Assembly: GCF_907164555.1 (NCBI RefSeq)
Contig: NZ_CAJQZC010000010.1
Coordinates: 62,001-126,000 of the forward strand
Source of the DNA: Paraburkholderia saeva
Lineage (GTDB): Bacteria > Pseudomonadota > Gammaproteobacteria > Burkholderiales > Burkholderiaceae
DNA length: 64,000 nucleotides
Reading direction: 5' to 3'
Under the pieces are notes generated by a model. That model was given only the letters and a program-made list of their open reading frames with translations, searched no databases and was not told the origin of the DNA. A program made the position numbers and the translations under genes. Shown one piece after another: positions 36,310-44,480 of this stretch. The number at the start of each line of letters is the position of its first letter. Within the stretch, counting starts at the first letter, position 1.

Positions 36310-37641
36310 TCAGCTTGCCGCCAGCCGCGCCTTCTGTTTCTCGATGCCGTTCAGGATCGAATCCGCGAGACCGGACGGAAAGTCCGCCGGCAACACGTCG
36401 GCGACCGCGTGGATGACGTCTGGTGTCAGTGCGATCAATTCAGCAACGACGTCTTGTGCGATGTCTTCGCCCAGATCGACCTGTCGCGCCTGTGCGATCC
36501 AGTGACGACGCTGGATCCTGTCCACCAGATAGTGGTTGCCGTTGCCGCGAACCGCCATCGCGAGCTTCGCGCGTTGCGGCGCGATCTGGTTCTTCCTGCG
36601 CCCCACGATGGGATGCGCGGAAAGCACGTCGTAGAGCGGCGTCGCGCGGTAGTGTCCGCCCGGCAAATGGAAGATGCTGAAATTCTTCGCGTGGCCGTCG
36701 GTCGCGGCGAGCAGCCAGAAAACCAGTTGCGCCTTGAAGAAATTCCGGCGATCGCGCGCGGCTTCCTGCGAGCCGAGGAGCGTTTCCATGATCGCGGGAA
36801 TGCCCGGGCCGCCGTCCGCCTGATACTTGAGAATGGACGGCGTGCCCGTGGCCTGGCACATGTCCTCCTGGGGGAGACGGACGATCCAGGATGCGTCGCC
36901 GGCAAGCCGCCGGTCGAAGCGTTCCACGACGAGCGCTTTCTGATCGTCAAAACGGGCGATCTCGCAGGCGGCGACCGGTAACCCGTACGCCGCCACGATT
37001 TTCGAGCAGAGCCATTCGTTTTCGATGGACGTCCGCATGTCGGCCTGCATATTGCCGACCCGCCCGAGCGCCAGCTTGAATATGTGCGTGGTGGGCGTAC
37101 TGCCGGCCGGCAGCAGCCATTGCCCGGCGTGCCGCAGCAGCGCGGTTTTCTCCTGCGCACCCGCGATCGAAAGGCGCAGATCGCCGCCGTGATCGAACTG
37201 GCCGAGCGGCGCCGCAGCGGTGGCGTTGCGCAGCAACCGGGCGATGTCCGACGCGGCGAGCGGCTCGCCCGCGATGTCGTAGAGGTCGGCGGGGGCTTCA
37301 TCGGGCGCGAGCAACTGGATGGCGCCCACGCAGTCCCGACCCAGCGCGGCCAGCAGGTCGAACGCGCCGGTGCTGCCCGTTCGATGGCGTTGCGCGAGGC
37401 GCCGCCGGATGGCGTCACTGTCCGGCAGCAGGTTGTCGAAGTACGCGCTGACCACCTCGCCGCGCCAGGGCTGGTTGCCCGGCGTAAACGGCAATGACAG
37501 CGAAAGCGGACGGCCCTGTTCGTGGGCAATCCATTCGTCGAAATAGGCGAGACGCTCCTGTCCGCCGGCTCTTTCCCAGTAGCCCGCGGGAATGCCGTTC
37601 ATCCAGATGTTGAGCCTCTGCGTGTGCGAGCGGCGGCCCAT
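36310..37641 (-). CDS. hipA: HipA-family Ser/Thr kinase toxin
   Basis: A 443-residue HipA kinase. It has the N-terminal couple_hipA region (about residues 1-110), the P-loop-like autophosphorylation segment SIAGAQEKTAL (Ser158 aligns with the E. coli HipA autophosphorylated serine), the catalytic loop ATDGHAKNFS with Asp315 and Asn320, and YDVLSAHP of the activation region. The kinase is expected to inactivate a tRNA synthetase such as GltX and slow growth until neutralised by HipB. It starts two bases after the hipB stop. All catalytic elements look intact, so the toxin should be active. Confidence 0.88.
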   Translation of the reverse strand: MGRRSHTQRLNIWMNGIPAGYWERAGGQERLAYFDEWIAHEQGRPLSLSLPFTPGNQPWRGEVVSAYFDNLLPDSDAIRRRLAQRHRTGSTGAFDLLAALGRDCVGAIQLLAPDEAPADLYDIAGEPLAASDIARLLRNATAAAPLGQFDHGGDLRLSIAGAQEKTALLRHAGQWLLPAGSTPTTHIFKLALGRVGNMQADMRTSIENEWLCSKIVAAYGLPVAACEIARFDDQKALVVERFDRRLAGDASWIVRLPQEDMCQATGTPSILKYQADGGPGIPAIMETLLGSQEAARDRRNFFKAQLVFWLLAATDGHAKNFSIFHLPGGHYRATPLYDVLSAHPIVGRRKNQIAPQRAKLAMAVRGNGNHYLVDRIQRRHWIAQARQVDLGEDIAQDVVAELIALTPDVIHAVADVLPADFPSGLADSILNGIEKQKARLAAS

Positions 37642-37643
37642 GG

Positions 37644-38054
37644 CTACCAGTTCTCCTTTTTCCTGGCTGCAGTGATCGCGGGCAGGGGAGCCCTGGCGCG
37701 CTGAACCTTCGCGGTTTGCGCGGAGGTTTTGCGCGCGACGGTTTTACGCCCCGCCTTCTGGATGGCAGTGGGCGTCAGGCGTCCACTGTCGGCGCTGTCA
37801 GTCTGCGCACGTGACGATGCCCGTGACGGACGCGGCGCCGCTGTCTGGATCAGGCACATTTCGACATCGAGCATGCGCATGACCTTAAAAAGCCTTTCGA
37901 CGCTGGCGAGGGCCGGATTCGCTTCCAGCTGTGCATAGCTTTGCTGGGTGATGCCCAGGCGGCCGGCCATTGCCGCCTGCGTGAGGCCGGCAGCCTTGCG
38001 AAAACCCCGAAGAATGGGGCGAAGCTGGGTGAGTGTCTTGATGGGATAGTCCAT
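37644..38054 (-). CDS. hipB: HipB-like XRE antitoxin with long basic tail
   Basis: A 136-residue antitoxin. Residues ~10-70 form an XRE helix-turn-helix (AGLTQAAMAGRLGITQQSYAQLE). The remaining ~65 residues are a low-complexity Lys/Arg/Ala/Ser/Thr tail ending RKKENW, absent from E. coli HipB (88 residues). The protein should bind HipA and repress its own promoter. GGAGG fixes the start at 38054; an upstream in-frame Met lies inside the operator array and is unlikely. hipB and hipA form one transcript. Confidence 0.85.
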   Translation of the reverse strand: MDYPIKTLTQLRPILRGFRKAAGLTQAAMAGRLGITQQSYAQLEANPALASVERLFKVMRMLDVEMCLIQTAAPRPSRASSRAQTDSADSGRLTPTAIQKAGRKTVARKTSAQTAKVQRARAPLPAITAARKKENW

Positions 38055-38074
38055 ACGAACCTCCACGGTATTCG

Positions 38075-38173
38075 TACAGTATGCAGGCTGTAAAAACAAT
38101 AAACAAGCTACAGGCTGTAATCGTTTTATACAGTCTGTGAGCTGTAAAAATACTTTACAGTCTATGGGCTGTT
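38075..38173 (-). promoter_or_regulatory. HipB operator array: four 18-bp sites at exact 27-bp spacing
   Basis: Four sites of the form TACAG-N8-CTGTA begin at 38075, 38102, 38129 and 38156, exactly 27 bases apart, separated by 9-base AT-rich spacers. The third is a perfect arm pair (TACAGTCTGTGAGCTGTA); the second has a degraded left arm (AACAA). The 5-N8-5 layout matches the TATCC-N8-GGATA operators of E. coli HipB with different bases. The array lies immediately upstream of hipB, so it should be the autorepression site. Confidence 0.8.
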
Positions 38174-38274
38174 AAACGCGATTTTCGCCAGAGATGAACC
38201 GGAGCAGAGGCGTGCGGGGCGGAGGTACGGCAAACATCACCATGAACCGGCGGAAGGCGGAATTCACGAACGCC

Positions 38275-38302
38275 TTGACAGACGAACTCAGACGTCTATA
38301 GT
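38275..38302 (+). promoter_or_regulatory. Sigma-70 promoter of the arsR-type gene, leaderless
   Basis: TTGACA at 38275-38280 and TATAGT at 38297-38302 are separated by 16 bases. The ATG of the regulator begins only eight bases after the -10 box, at 38310, so transcription would start at or within a base or two of the initiation codon. An AGACGTCT palindrome (38290-38297) lies at the -10 edge and could be a repressor contact. Confidence 0.6.
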
Positions 38303-38309
38303 TTTCCAT

Positions 38310-38645
38310 ATGGTGAAGTGTCCAGTCAGTCAGCTCGATCGTACTTTTGCAGCCCTCGTGGACCCCACACGGCGGGCCATACTGGCACGCCTCGAGCTGG
38401 AACCCGGGTTGTCGATTTCGGAGATTGCCCGTCCGCTACCGCTCAAGCTGCCGGCTGTGATGAAGCATCTCGACGTGCTGAGTGACGCGGGTCTGGTGGC
38501 ACGCACCAAGCGGGGCAGAACCGTCTCGGTGGAACTGGTCGCGGCGCCAATGGAAGAGGCGATGGCCTGGCTCAGGCGTTACGAGCGGTTCTGGTCGGCG
38601 AGTCTCGACCGGCTCGCCGGTTTCGTCGAGAACCCGGACGACTGA
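38310..38645 (+). CDS. ArsR-family transcriptional regulator
   Basis: A 111-residue winged-helix protein with the DPTRRAILARLE start of helix 1-2, LSISEIARPLPLKLPAVMKHLDVLSDAGLV as the recognition helix and RTKRGRTVSVEL as the wing. It lacks the CxC metal site of ArsR/SmtB, so it belongs to the metal-independent branch that usually sits beside SRPBCC or GST genes. A glutathione transferase gene follows 112 bases later. It probably represses itself and that gene. Confidence 0.85.
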   Translation: MVKCPVSQLDRTFAALVDPTRRAILARLELEPGLSISEIARPLPLKLPAVMKHLDVLSDAGLVARTKRGRTVSVELVAAPMEEAMAWLRRYERFWSASLDRLAGFVENPDD

Positions 38646-38757
38646 CGAGGGCGCGCCGGGCTCTCACGCTCACCGGTACATCAAGGCTGTGCATGCGGCG
38701 TTGCCGCCATGCACGTTGTGATCTTCAAGACAGATGCAATCAATGCTGAGGTCGCCA

Positions 38758-39384
38758 ATGAAGCTCTACTACGCTGAAACGCTGACGCCGCGCAAGGCAT
38801 GTGCAGTTGCCAGATATCTGGACCTGCCGATGGACTACGTCCACCTCGACCTGAAGAAAGGCGAGCACACCACGCCCGACTATCGCGCGATCAATCCGAA
38901 CTGCAAGGTGCCGTGTCTTGTCGACGGTGACAGGACCATCTGGGAGGCGGACGCCATCATGTGCCATCTCGCGCAGCGCGCGGGCTCGAGCCTGTGGCCA
39001 GGTGACACCCGGCAAACCGAGGTCTTGCGCTGGCTAAGCTGGAACAGCCATCATCTCTACCGCCACGCCGGCACGCTCTATTTTGAGTTTCTCATCAAGC
39101 CGAACTTCGGCATGGGCGAGCCGGATCCGGCCACGGTCGCGCAGGAGCAGGACGCGTTTCGCCGTTTTGCGGGCGTGCTCGACCGGCATCTGGAGGGGCG
39201 GCAGTGGCTCGTGGGCGACGATCTCACGATCGCTGATTTTTCGGTCGCGGTCTCACTGCCGTATGCGAAGGCAGCGGCCATACCACTCGAAGAGTTTCCG
39301 CAGGTCCAGCGCTGGCACGATCAACTCGGTACGCTCGACGCCTGGCGCAATCCGTTTCCGGCACGCGCCATGGCAAACGCCTGA
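38758..39384 (+). CDS. Glutathione S-transferase family protein
   Basis: A 208-residue cytosolic GST. The N-terminal thioredoxin-like domain shows YYAETLTPRKACAVARYL, NPNCKVPCLVDGD (cis-Pro loop) and IWEADAIMCHLA (glutathione gamma-glutamyl contact). The helical C-terminal domain carries LVGDDLTIADFSVA, the conserved N-capping box. It conjugates glutathione to an electrophile. GAGG before 38758 decides the start over ATG 38734. Confidence 0.88.
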   Translation: MKLYYAETLTPRKACAVARYLDLPMDYVHLDLKKGEHTTPDYRAINPNCKVPCLVDGDRTIWEADAIMCHLAQRAGSSLWPGDTRQTEVLRWLSWNSHHLYRHAGTLYFEFLIKPNFGMGEPDPATVAQEQDAFRRFAGVLDRHLEGRQWLVGDDLTIADFSVAVSLPYAKAAAIPLEEFPQVQRWHDQLGTLDAWRNPFPARAMANA

Positions 39385-39440
39385 GCGAATGCGCTGCAGA
39401 CGCCGAGGACGCGCACGATGGCCGTGTCGATCTGCACGTC

Positions 39441-40391
39441 TCAAGGCGTTCGCGGACGAACGCCCTTGATATCGGCGACCGGGGGCGCGTTTGCGGCCTG
39501 CGCGGCCTTGAGATCGTAGCCCAGCGCCGCGGCAATCCGGGCGAGCTTGTCGGGATTGCGCTGGGCGTGAATCTGCACAATGCGCTCGCCGTCGGTTTCG
39601 AGTGTCTGAGCCGACTCGAGGGTGCCATCGATAAACCGCAGCAGCCCCCATTGACCGTTGAGCATGGCCACTTCATATCGCACTGCGTTGGGGTAGCGAA
39701 GGCGTGTCGCGAAATACAGTTGCGCGATACGCTGCCCGCCGACCATCGGCACGCCGAAACTCGGCACCTTGCCGCCGCCGTCGCCGACCAGTTGCGCATC
39801 GTCGGCGAGCATCGCCTTGAGTGCGGCGAATTCGCCACGTACCGCCGCATCGGCAAATCCGCGCAGCAGCCGCAACTGTGTTTCGCGCGTAACGGTGTGA
39901 CGCGGCCGCTCGTCGCGCACCTGCGCCTTCGCGCGATGCACAATCTGCCGGCACGCGGCTTCGGACTTGCCCAGCACTTCGGCGACTTCGTCGTATCCCG
40001 CATCGAACACTTCGCGCAGCAGGTAGGCCGCGCGCGCCTCCGGAGCGAGGCGCTCCAGCAACGTGAGGAAGGCCACCGAAACATTGTCGGCATGCTCAAG
40101 TATCTCTTCTGGCGAGCCGGGCGATTCTTCGAGAAGCGGCTCGGGCAGCCACGTGCCGACATAGTGTTCGCGCTGAACCTTCGCCGTACGCAGCCGGTCG
40201 ATTGCAAGCCGCGTCGTCACGGAGACGAGCCAGGCCTCGGCGTTGTCCACGCGGTCCTGCCCGGTTTCGTGCCAGCGGATCCAGGCATCCTGGACAACTT
40301 CCTCGGCTTCGGCCGAAGAGCCCAGCATGCGGTAAGCGATGCCGTGAAGACGGCGGCGGAGACGGTTGAAGGTGTCGGTTGCGTCATTCAT
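39441..40391 (-). CDS. ECF41-family sigma factor (SigJ-like)
   Basis: A 316-residue ECF sigma factor. Region 2 (RMLGSSAEAEEVVQDAWIRW) and region 4 (YLLREVFDAGYDEVAEVLGK) are followed by a SnoaL-like C-terminal domain. The three ECF41 hallmarks are visible: WLPEP at 81-85, DGGGK near 220 and NPDKL near 285. In this family the tail modulates sigma activity in place of an anti-sigma factor. Typical ECF41 partners (carboxymuconolactone decarboxylase, oxidoreductase) are not adjacent; the nearest genes are a GST (convergent) and an EamA transporter (divergent). Confidence 0.88.
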   Translation of the reverse strand: MNDATDTFNRLRRRLHGIAYRMLGSSAEAEEVVQDAWIRWHETGQDRVDNAEAWLVSVTTRLAIDRLRTAKVQREHYVGTWLPEPLLEESPGSPEEILEHADNVSVAFLTLLERLAPEARAAYLLREVFDAGYDEVAEVLGKSEAACRQIVHRAKAQVRDERPRHTVTRETQLRLLRGFADAAVRGEFAALKAMLADDAQLVGDGGGKVPSFGVPMVGGQRIAQLYFATRLRYPNAVRYEVAMLNGQWGLLRFIDGTLESAQTLETDGERIVQIHAQRNPDKLARIAAALGYDLKAAQAANAPPVADIKGVRPRTP

Positions 40392-40401
40392 GGTGATTCC
40401 A

Positions 40402-40428
40402 CGCGTTTGATAGCGCCGTGTGGTGACA
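40402..40428 (-). promoter_or_regulatory. Candidate ECF41-type autoregulated promoter
   Basis: On the minus strand TGTCACC (40428-40422) is followed after 16 bases by CGCG (40405-40402), just upstream of the sigma gene. The ECF41 consensus is TGTCACA with a CGTC box about 16-17 bases later; each box here has one or two mismatches. Suggestive only. Confidence 0.3.
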
Positions 40429-40672
40429 ATGACTACACGGCCGGCGGCCTGCCGGATTCGCGCCCCTGAGCGGAGCGGGCGGAAAGCCGCGTCGCCGCGG
40501 GCAACGGCAAACCTTTGTGTTCGGGAAAGACCATTGTAATGACGTGCTTCGCAGCGCGGGAACTGCGATCTGTTTCCGGCGGACGTTCTAGACTGGCCTG
40601 CGGCACGCGGGCTCAACTTCGCCACGTCGCTCCGTTGCCGATGCTTCTGCGGCCTGCGAAGCCTGTGAGATC

Positions 40673-41605
40673 ATGCCAGGTCAACCCACGCCGCGCCACG
40701 ACATGTCATCTCCCACGACCGTTTCCACCCGTTCGCTTCCGCTAGGCGCCATCGGCAGCATACTTGCTTCGATGTTCTGCTTCGCCGTGGTCGATGCGCT
40801 CGCAAAGACGGTTGCGTTGCAGTATCCCGCTAACGAAGTGACGTTTTTCCGCATGCTCTTCGGGCTGGTTCCCGCAGTCGCGATCTGCTGCATCGGACGC
40901 CTCTCGTGGTCCGAACGACTCGCGAATCTCGACGTCAAGGGACAGACGGTGCGAGCGCTGACGCTACTGGGTGCGTCGGGCTTTTTCTTTGCCGGATTGC
41001 CCTACGTTCCGCTCGGCGAGGCCGTGGCACTCGCGTATTCGGAGACGCTGATCGTCATCCTGCTCGCGCCGCTGATCCTTCACGAGCGCATGACGCGCCG
41101 CGGCGTCGCGGCTGCGATCGCAGGCTTTTGCGGGGTGCTGCTGGTGGCGCGGCCAACTGGCGGCCAGTCGAGCTGGCTCGGACCGACGCTGCTTCTGATG
41201 AGCGCATTTTTTGGCGCACTGTCGATCATTCAGATCAAGCGCATCCGCTCCACCGACGATCCTGAGACCATGGTGCTCTTTTTCACACTGCTGGGCACGC
41301 TCGTAACCGGATGCACGCTCTTCTTCAGCTGGCGAAGCGTATCGCTGGAAGCGCTCCTGACCATGGCCGTTCTCGGCACCTTCGCGACAGCCGGGCAACT
41401 CCTGATGACCATGGCGTTCCGCCAGGCGGATGCCGGCAAACTCGCGCCCTATAACTACACCAGCATCGTGTGGGCCGCCGTGTTCGGATACGTCATATGG
41501 GATGAGACGATGCAACTGCTGTCGCTCGTGGGAATCGCGTTGATCGTGGGTAGCGCGATTGCTGTCGCGGTCCGCAGAAAAGACCTGGAGGGTCCGCTCG
41601 CGTGA
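40673..41605 (+). CDS. EamA/DMT-family transporter
   Basis: A 310-residue membrane protein with ten hydrophobic helices in two EamA repeats (FCFAVVDALAKTV opens the first; NYTSIVWAAVFGYVIWDE lies in the second). It is an inner-membrane exporter/importer of the drug/metabolite superfamily; substrate unknown. The start is uncertain between ATG 40673 and ATG 40703, since neither has a strong ribosome site. It ends about 115 bases before the cupin gene. Confidence 0.83.
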   Translation: MPGQPTPRHDMSSPTTVSTRSLPLGAIGSILASMFCFAVVDALAKTVALQYPANEVTFFRMLFGLVPAVAICCIGRLSWSERLANLDVKGQTVRALTLLGASGFFFAGLPYVPLGEAVALAYSETLIVILLAPLILHERMTRRGVAAAIAGFCGVLLVARPTGGQSSWLGPTLLLMSAFFGALSIIQIKRIRSTDDPETMVLFFTLLGTLVTGCTLFFSWRSVSLEALLTMAVLGTFATAGQLLMTMAFRQADAGKLAPYNYTSIVWAAVFGYVIWDETMQLLSLVGIALIVGSAIAVAVRRKDLEGPLA

Positions 41606-41720
41606 CGTCGCCGGGCCGCGTCGGAAGGCGCCAGGATCGGGCGCATAATCCTGCTTGATCGCGTGCGCCGGGCACCCCGGCGTACCGACGACAACAATTC
41701 CAACCCGAAGGAGTATGACG

Positions 41721-42170
41721 ATGACTCTGGGCGGCAAGGCGGCAGGTGAGGCAATCGACATCGGTCAACTTCGCATTCAGTACCTGATCGATGGAACCGC
41801 GACAGGCGGCATGGGCCTGTTCGAATTGACCGTGCCACCGGGCTCGCAGGTTCCGCCGCCTCACAGTCATACCCGCAATGAAGAATGTGCCTATATCCTC
41901 GAAGGCACGCTGCGCTATTCGGTCGATGGCGTCGTTCGCGATCTGACGGCTGGCGAATGCATGTTCACGCCACGCGGATCGGTCCATCACTTCAGCAATC
42001 CGCACGACGTCACGGCGCGCGCACTGATCGCCTTGTCACCTGACATCGGCGCCCAGTATTTCCGCGATGTCAGGTCGGTCGTCACGGCCGGCGGGCCGCC
42101 CGATCGTCAGAAACTTGCCGAAGTCATGTCGGGGTATGGGCTGATTCCGGCGGCGCCGCGCGAAGGTTAG
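41721..42170 (+). CDS. Cupin domain protein
   Basis: A 149-residue single-domain cupin. Motif 1 is seen in PPPHSHTRNEECAYILEG (metal-ligand His, His, Glu) and motif 2 in FTPRGSVHHFSNP. It binds a metal ion; the activity is unknown. AAGGAG at 41708-41713 places the start at the second ATG (41721) with a 7-base spacing rather than at 41715, which would leave one base. Confidence 0.82.
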   Translation: MTLGGKAAGEAIDIGQLRIQYLIDGTATGGMGLFELTVPPGSQVPPPHSHTRNEECAYILEGTLRYSVDGVVRDLTAGECMFTPRGSVHHFSNPHDVTARALIALSPDIGAQYFRDVRSVVTAGGPPDRQKLAEVMSGYGLIPAAPREG

Positions 42171-42292
42171 GGCGCGTCCTGTGCGACAAACAACTGTCAC
42201 CGGAAATCCGGCGGGGTAAAGTCAGGTTTCAGGCCGCTAAAGCCGTCGCTTTGGCCGCAGCGGCGATCCCTTTTTTAATTGGGGGCGCGTTC

Positions 42293-42694
42293 ATGGGCAC
42301 GTTTCCAGACTCCACATATCGACATCGCGGCGCAGCCGCCGGGATGGCAGCGACGCTGCTGGTGGCGGGCGTCGCCCACGGAAGGCCGCCCTGTCCGGCG
42401 TACGTGACAACGCCTTCAGGCAGCGTATTCAACGTGGCCGCGCTGGTCGCGGACAACGGTTCGCCGGAAGCGGGGCTCGCCAGGGTGCGTTCGGCGCGCG
42501 CGAAAATCGAGGCGGGCGGCGGGTGCCGCATATTCCGCGACGTGCCGGCATGCGAGGAAACCGTCGAACTCGCGAAGCTGACGGAAGCCGCGCTGGAACA
42601 ATGCGCGGCGCCCATTTCGCGCAACGGGCCGCTCTGGCCTGGCGGCCCGGAACGCTCAGAAGCTGAAACCCAGGCCAGAACCGGTTCGCGCTGA
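42293..42694 (+). CDS. Small exported hypothetical protein
   Basis: A 133-residue frame not matching any family I recognise. It has a hydrophobic segment near the N-terminus (GMAATLLVAGVAHG) that could be a signal peptide, then a moderately charged body with four cysteines (CPAY, GCRIF, PACEE, EQCAA) that might form disulfides in the periplasm. No strong ribosome site. It lies between the cupin gene and the convergent IclR gene. It could be spurious. Confidence 0.4.
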   Translation: MGTFPDSTYRHRGAAAGMAATLLVAGVAHGRPPCPAYVTTPSGSVFNVAALVADNGSPEAGLARVRSARAKIEAGGGCRIFRDVPACEETVELAKLTEAALEQCAAPISRNGPLWPGGPERSEAETQARTGSR

Positions 42695-42726
42695 ATCCAC
42701 GCGCGTTCGAAACCATCGGTCCGTTA

Positions 42727-43614
42727 TCAGCCCTCTTCGGCGGCTACCTGTGCGGGCGCGGTTGTGTCGCGATAGCCGAGCCGTAACGAGATCGCAAGCC
42801 CCGAGCGTTGCAGGAGAGCGACGTAGTGTGACTTCGTGTCGGCGCCGCAGCGCATCGTCGGAAATGAGATCGACAGGCCGGCGATCACGCGCCCGAACCG
42901 GTCGAACACCGGCACCGCGAGACATCGAAGACCTTCTTCCTGCTCTTCGTTATCTTCGCCGTAGCCCTGCTCGCGGACGTGCGGCAGGATGCCCAGAACC
43001 GCTTCGGCGGAGGAGAGCGTTTTCGGCGTCGACTTGCGGAATTCCACGTGCGAGAGCACTTCGCGGGCGTCGGCGGGGTCCATCCACGCGAGTAGTACCT
43101 TGCCGATCGCGGTGCTGTGCAGCGGATTGCGACGACCGATACGCGACTGCATCCGCAGACCATAGTCGGCATCGATCTTGTGGATGTAGATGATGCTGTC
43201 TTCGTCGAACGCACCGAGGTGGACGGCTTCGCGCGTGGCCTGTGCGATGCGGCGCATCTCGACGTCGGCCTCGCGCACGAGATCGACGCTCTCGAGCGCC
43301 TTTGCGCCGAGTTCGAAAAGACGGATCGTCAGCCGGTAACGCTCGGTCTCGACTTCCTGCGTCACGTAACCGAGCGCCTTCAATGTCTGCATCACGCGAT
43401 GCACTGTCGTCTTGGACATGCCGAGCCGCTGCGACAGTTCGCTGATGCCGGTCTGTCCGCTGTCGCCGACGGCGGCCAGAATCGCGAATACCCTGCCGAT
43501 CGACGAGGCCGATTCGCCCCGCTCGAGGCCCGCGGCGTCGCCACAATCAGCGAGGTCAGCGTCCTGCTTCTGTGCGGCGGCGGGTTCTCTTCGCTGTTTG
43601 TTCATAGCTGTCAT
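42727..43614 (-). CDS. IclR-family regulator of the uronate cassette
   Basis: A ~295-residue regulator: a winged helix-turn-helix (LSQRLGMSKTTVHRVMQTLKALGYV, about residues 60-85) followed by the IclR effector domain (EAVHLGAFDEDSIIYIHKID, STAIGKVLLAWM). Its position as the third gene in the run kduI, kduD, regulator, and a divergent kdgT, points to a KdgR role with 2-keto-3-deoxygluconate-type effectors. Start chosen at 43614; Met at 43605 is an alternative. A longer upstream frame exists but overlaps kduD and lacks family similarity. Confidence 0.87.
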   Translation of the reverse strand: MTAMNKQRREPAAAQKQDADLADCGDAAGLERGESASSIGRVFAILAAVGDSGQTGISELSQRLGMSKTTVHRVMQTLKALGYVTQEVETERYRLTIRLFELGAKALESVDLVREADVEMRRIAQATREAVHLGAFDEDSIIYIHKIDADYGLRMQSRIGRRNPLHSTAIGKVLLAWMDPADAREVLSHVEFRKSTPKTLSSAEAVLGILPHVREQGYGEDNEEQEEGLRCLAVPVFDRFGRVIAGLSISFPTMRCGADTKSHYVALLQRSGLAISLRLGYRDTTAPAQVAAEEG

Positions 43615-43666
43615 ATCCGTCTGTCCATCGTGTCCTGTCGATGCCACGCGGGCCGTCCGCGGGCGA

Positions 43667-44440
43667 CTAGCGCGCGAGCCAGCCTCCGTCCACCGCGAGC
43701 GTATGGCCGTGTACGTAGTCCGACGCCGTCGAGGCGAGGAACACCACCGGCCCCGCGAGATCGTCCGGCGTTCCCCAGCGGGCGGCCGGAATGCGCGCGA
43801 GAATCTCGTCGTTGCGCTGGACGTCGCCACGCAGCGCGGCCGTGTTCGCCGTTGCCATGTAGCCGGGCGCGATCGCGTTCACGTTGATGCCGTGCGGCGC
43901 CCACTCGTTTGCGAGTAGCCGCGTGAGACCCAGCACGCCACTTTTCGACGCCGTGTAGGACGCGACGCGAATGCCGCCCTGAAACGACAGCATCGACGCA
44001 ACGTTGATGATCTTGCCGCCGCGCTGCTGCTTCACGAACTGCCGGGCCACAGCCTGCGAGAGAAAGAATACGCTTTTCAGATTCACGTCCATCACCGCGT
44101 CCCAGTCGTCTTCGGTGAAGGCGAGCGCGTCTTCGCGGCGGATGATACCCGCATTGTTCACGAGCACATCGATGCGCCCGAACGTTTCGACTGCGGCACG
44201 CACGATGTCGTCGATCGGCGCGGTGGAGGCAAGATCCGCACGCACATCGGCGAAACGCCGTCCGGTTGCTTCGACGCGACCGGGTGTGTCGCCGGCATCC
44301 GCGCGGCTCACGCCGACGATGTCGCAGCCGGCCGCTGCCAGCGCGACGGCCATGCCCGCGCCAAGGCCCGTGTTGCTGCCGGTGACGATAGCGACCTTGC
44401 CGCCCAGATCAAAGGTATTCACTGCGTAAGCCCCTGTCAT
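43667..44440 (-). CDS. kduD: 2-dehydro-3-deoxy-D-gluconate 5-dehydrogenase
   Basis: A 257-residue SDR. TGSNTGLGAGMA is the cofactor loop, NNAGIIRREDALAFTEDDWDAV the KduD-type segment, NVASMLSFQGG and YTASKSGV the catalytic Ser/Tyr/Lys region. It reduces or oxidises 2,5-diketo-3-deoxygluconate to 2-keto-3-deoxygluconate in pectin/uronate breakdown. The neighbours kduI and kdgT make the assignment firm. It starts 40 bases after the kduI stop. Confidence 0.9.
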   Translation of the reverse strand: MTGAYAVNTFDLGGKVAIVTGSNTGLGAGMAVALAAAGCDIVGVSRADAGDTPGRVEATGRRFADVRADLASTAPIDDIVRAAVETFGRIDVLVNNAGIIRREDALAFTEDDWDAVMDVNLKSVFFLSQAVARQFVKQQRGGKIINVASMLSFQGGIRVASYTASKSGVLGLTRLLANEWAPHGINVNAIAPGYMATANTAALRGDVQRNDEILARIPAARWGTPDDLAGPVVFLASTASDYVHGHTLAVDGGWLAR

Positions 44441-44480
44441 CTCTGAGATATTTCAAACAGCCCTTGAACGGTGCCGTCGT

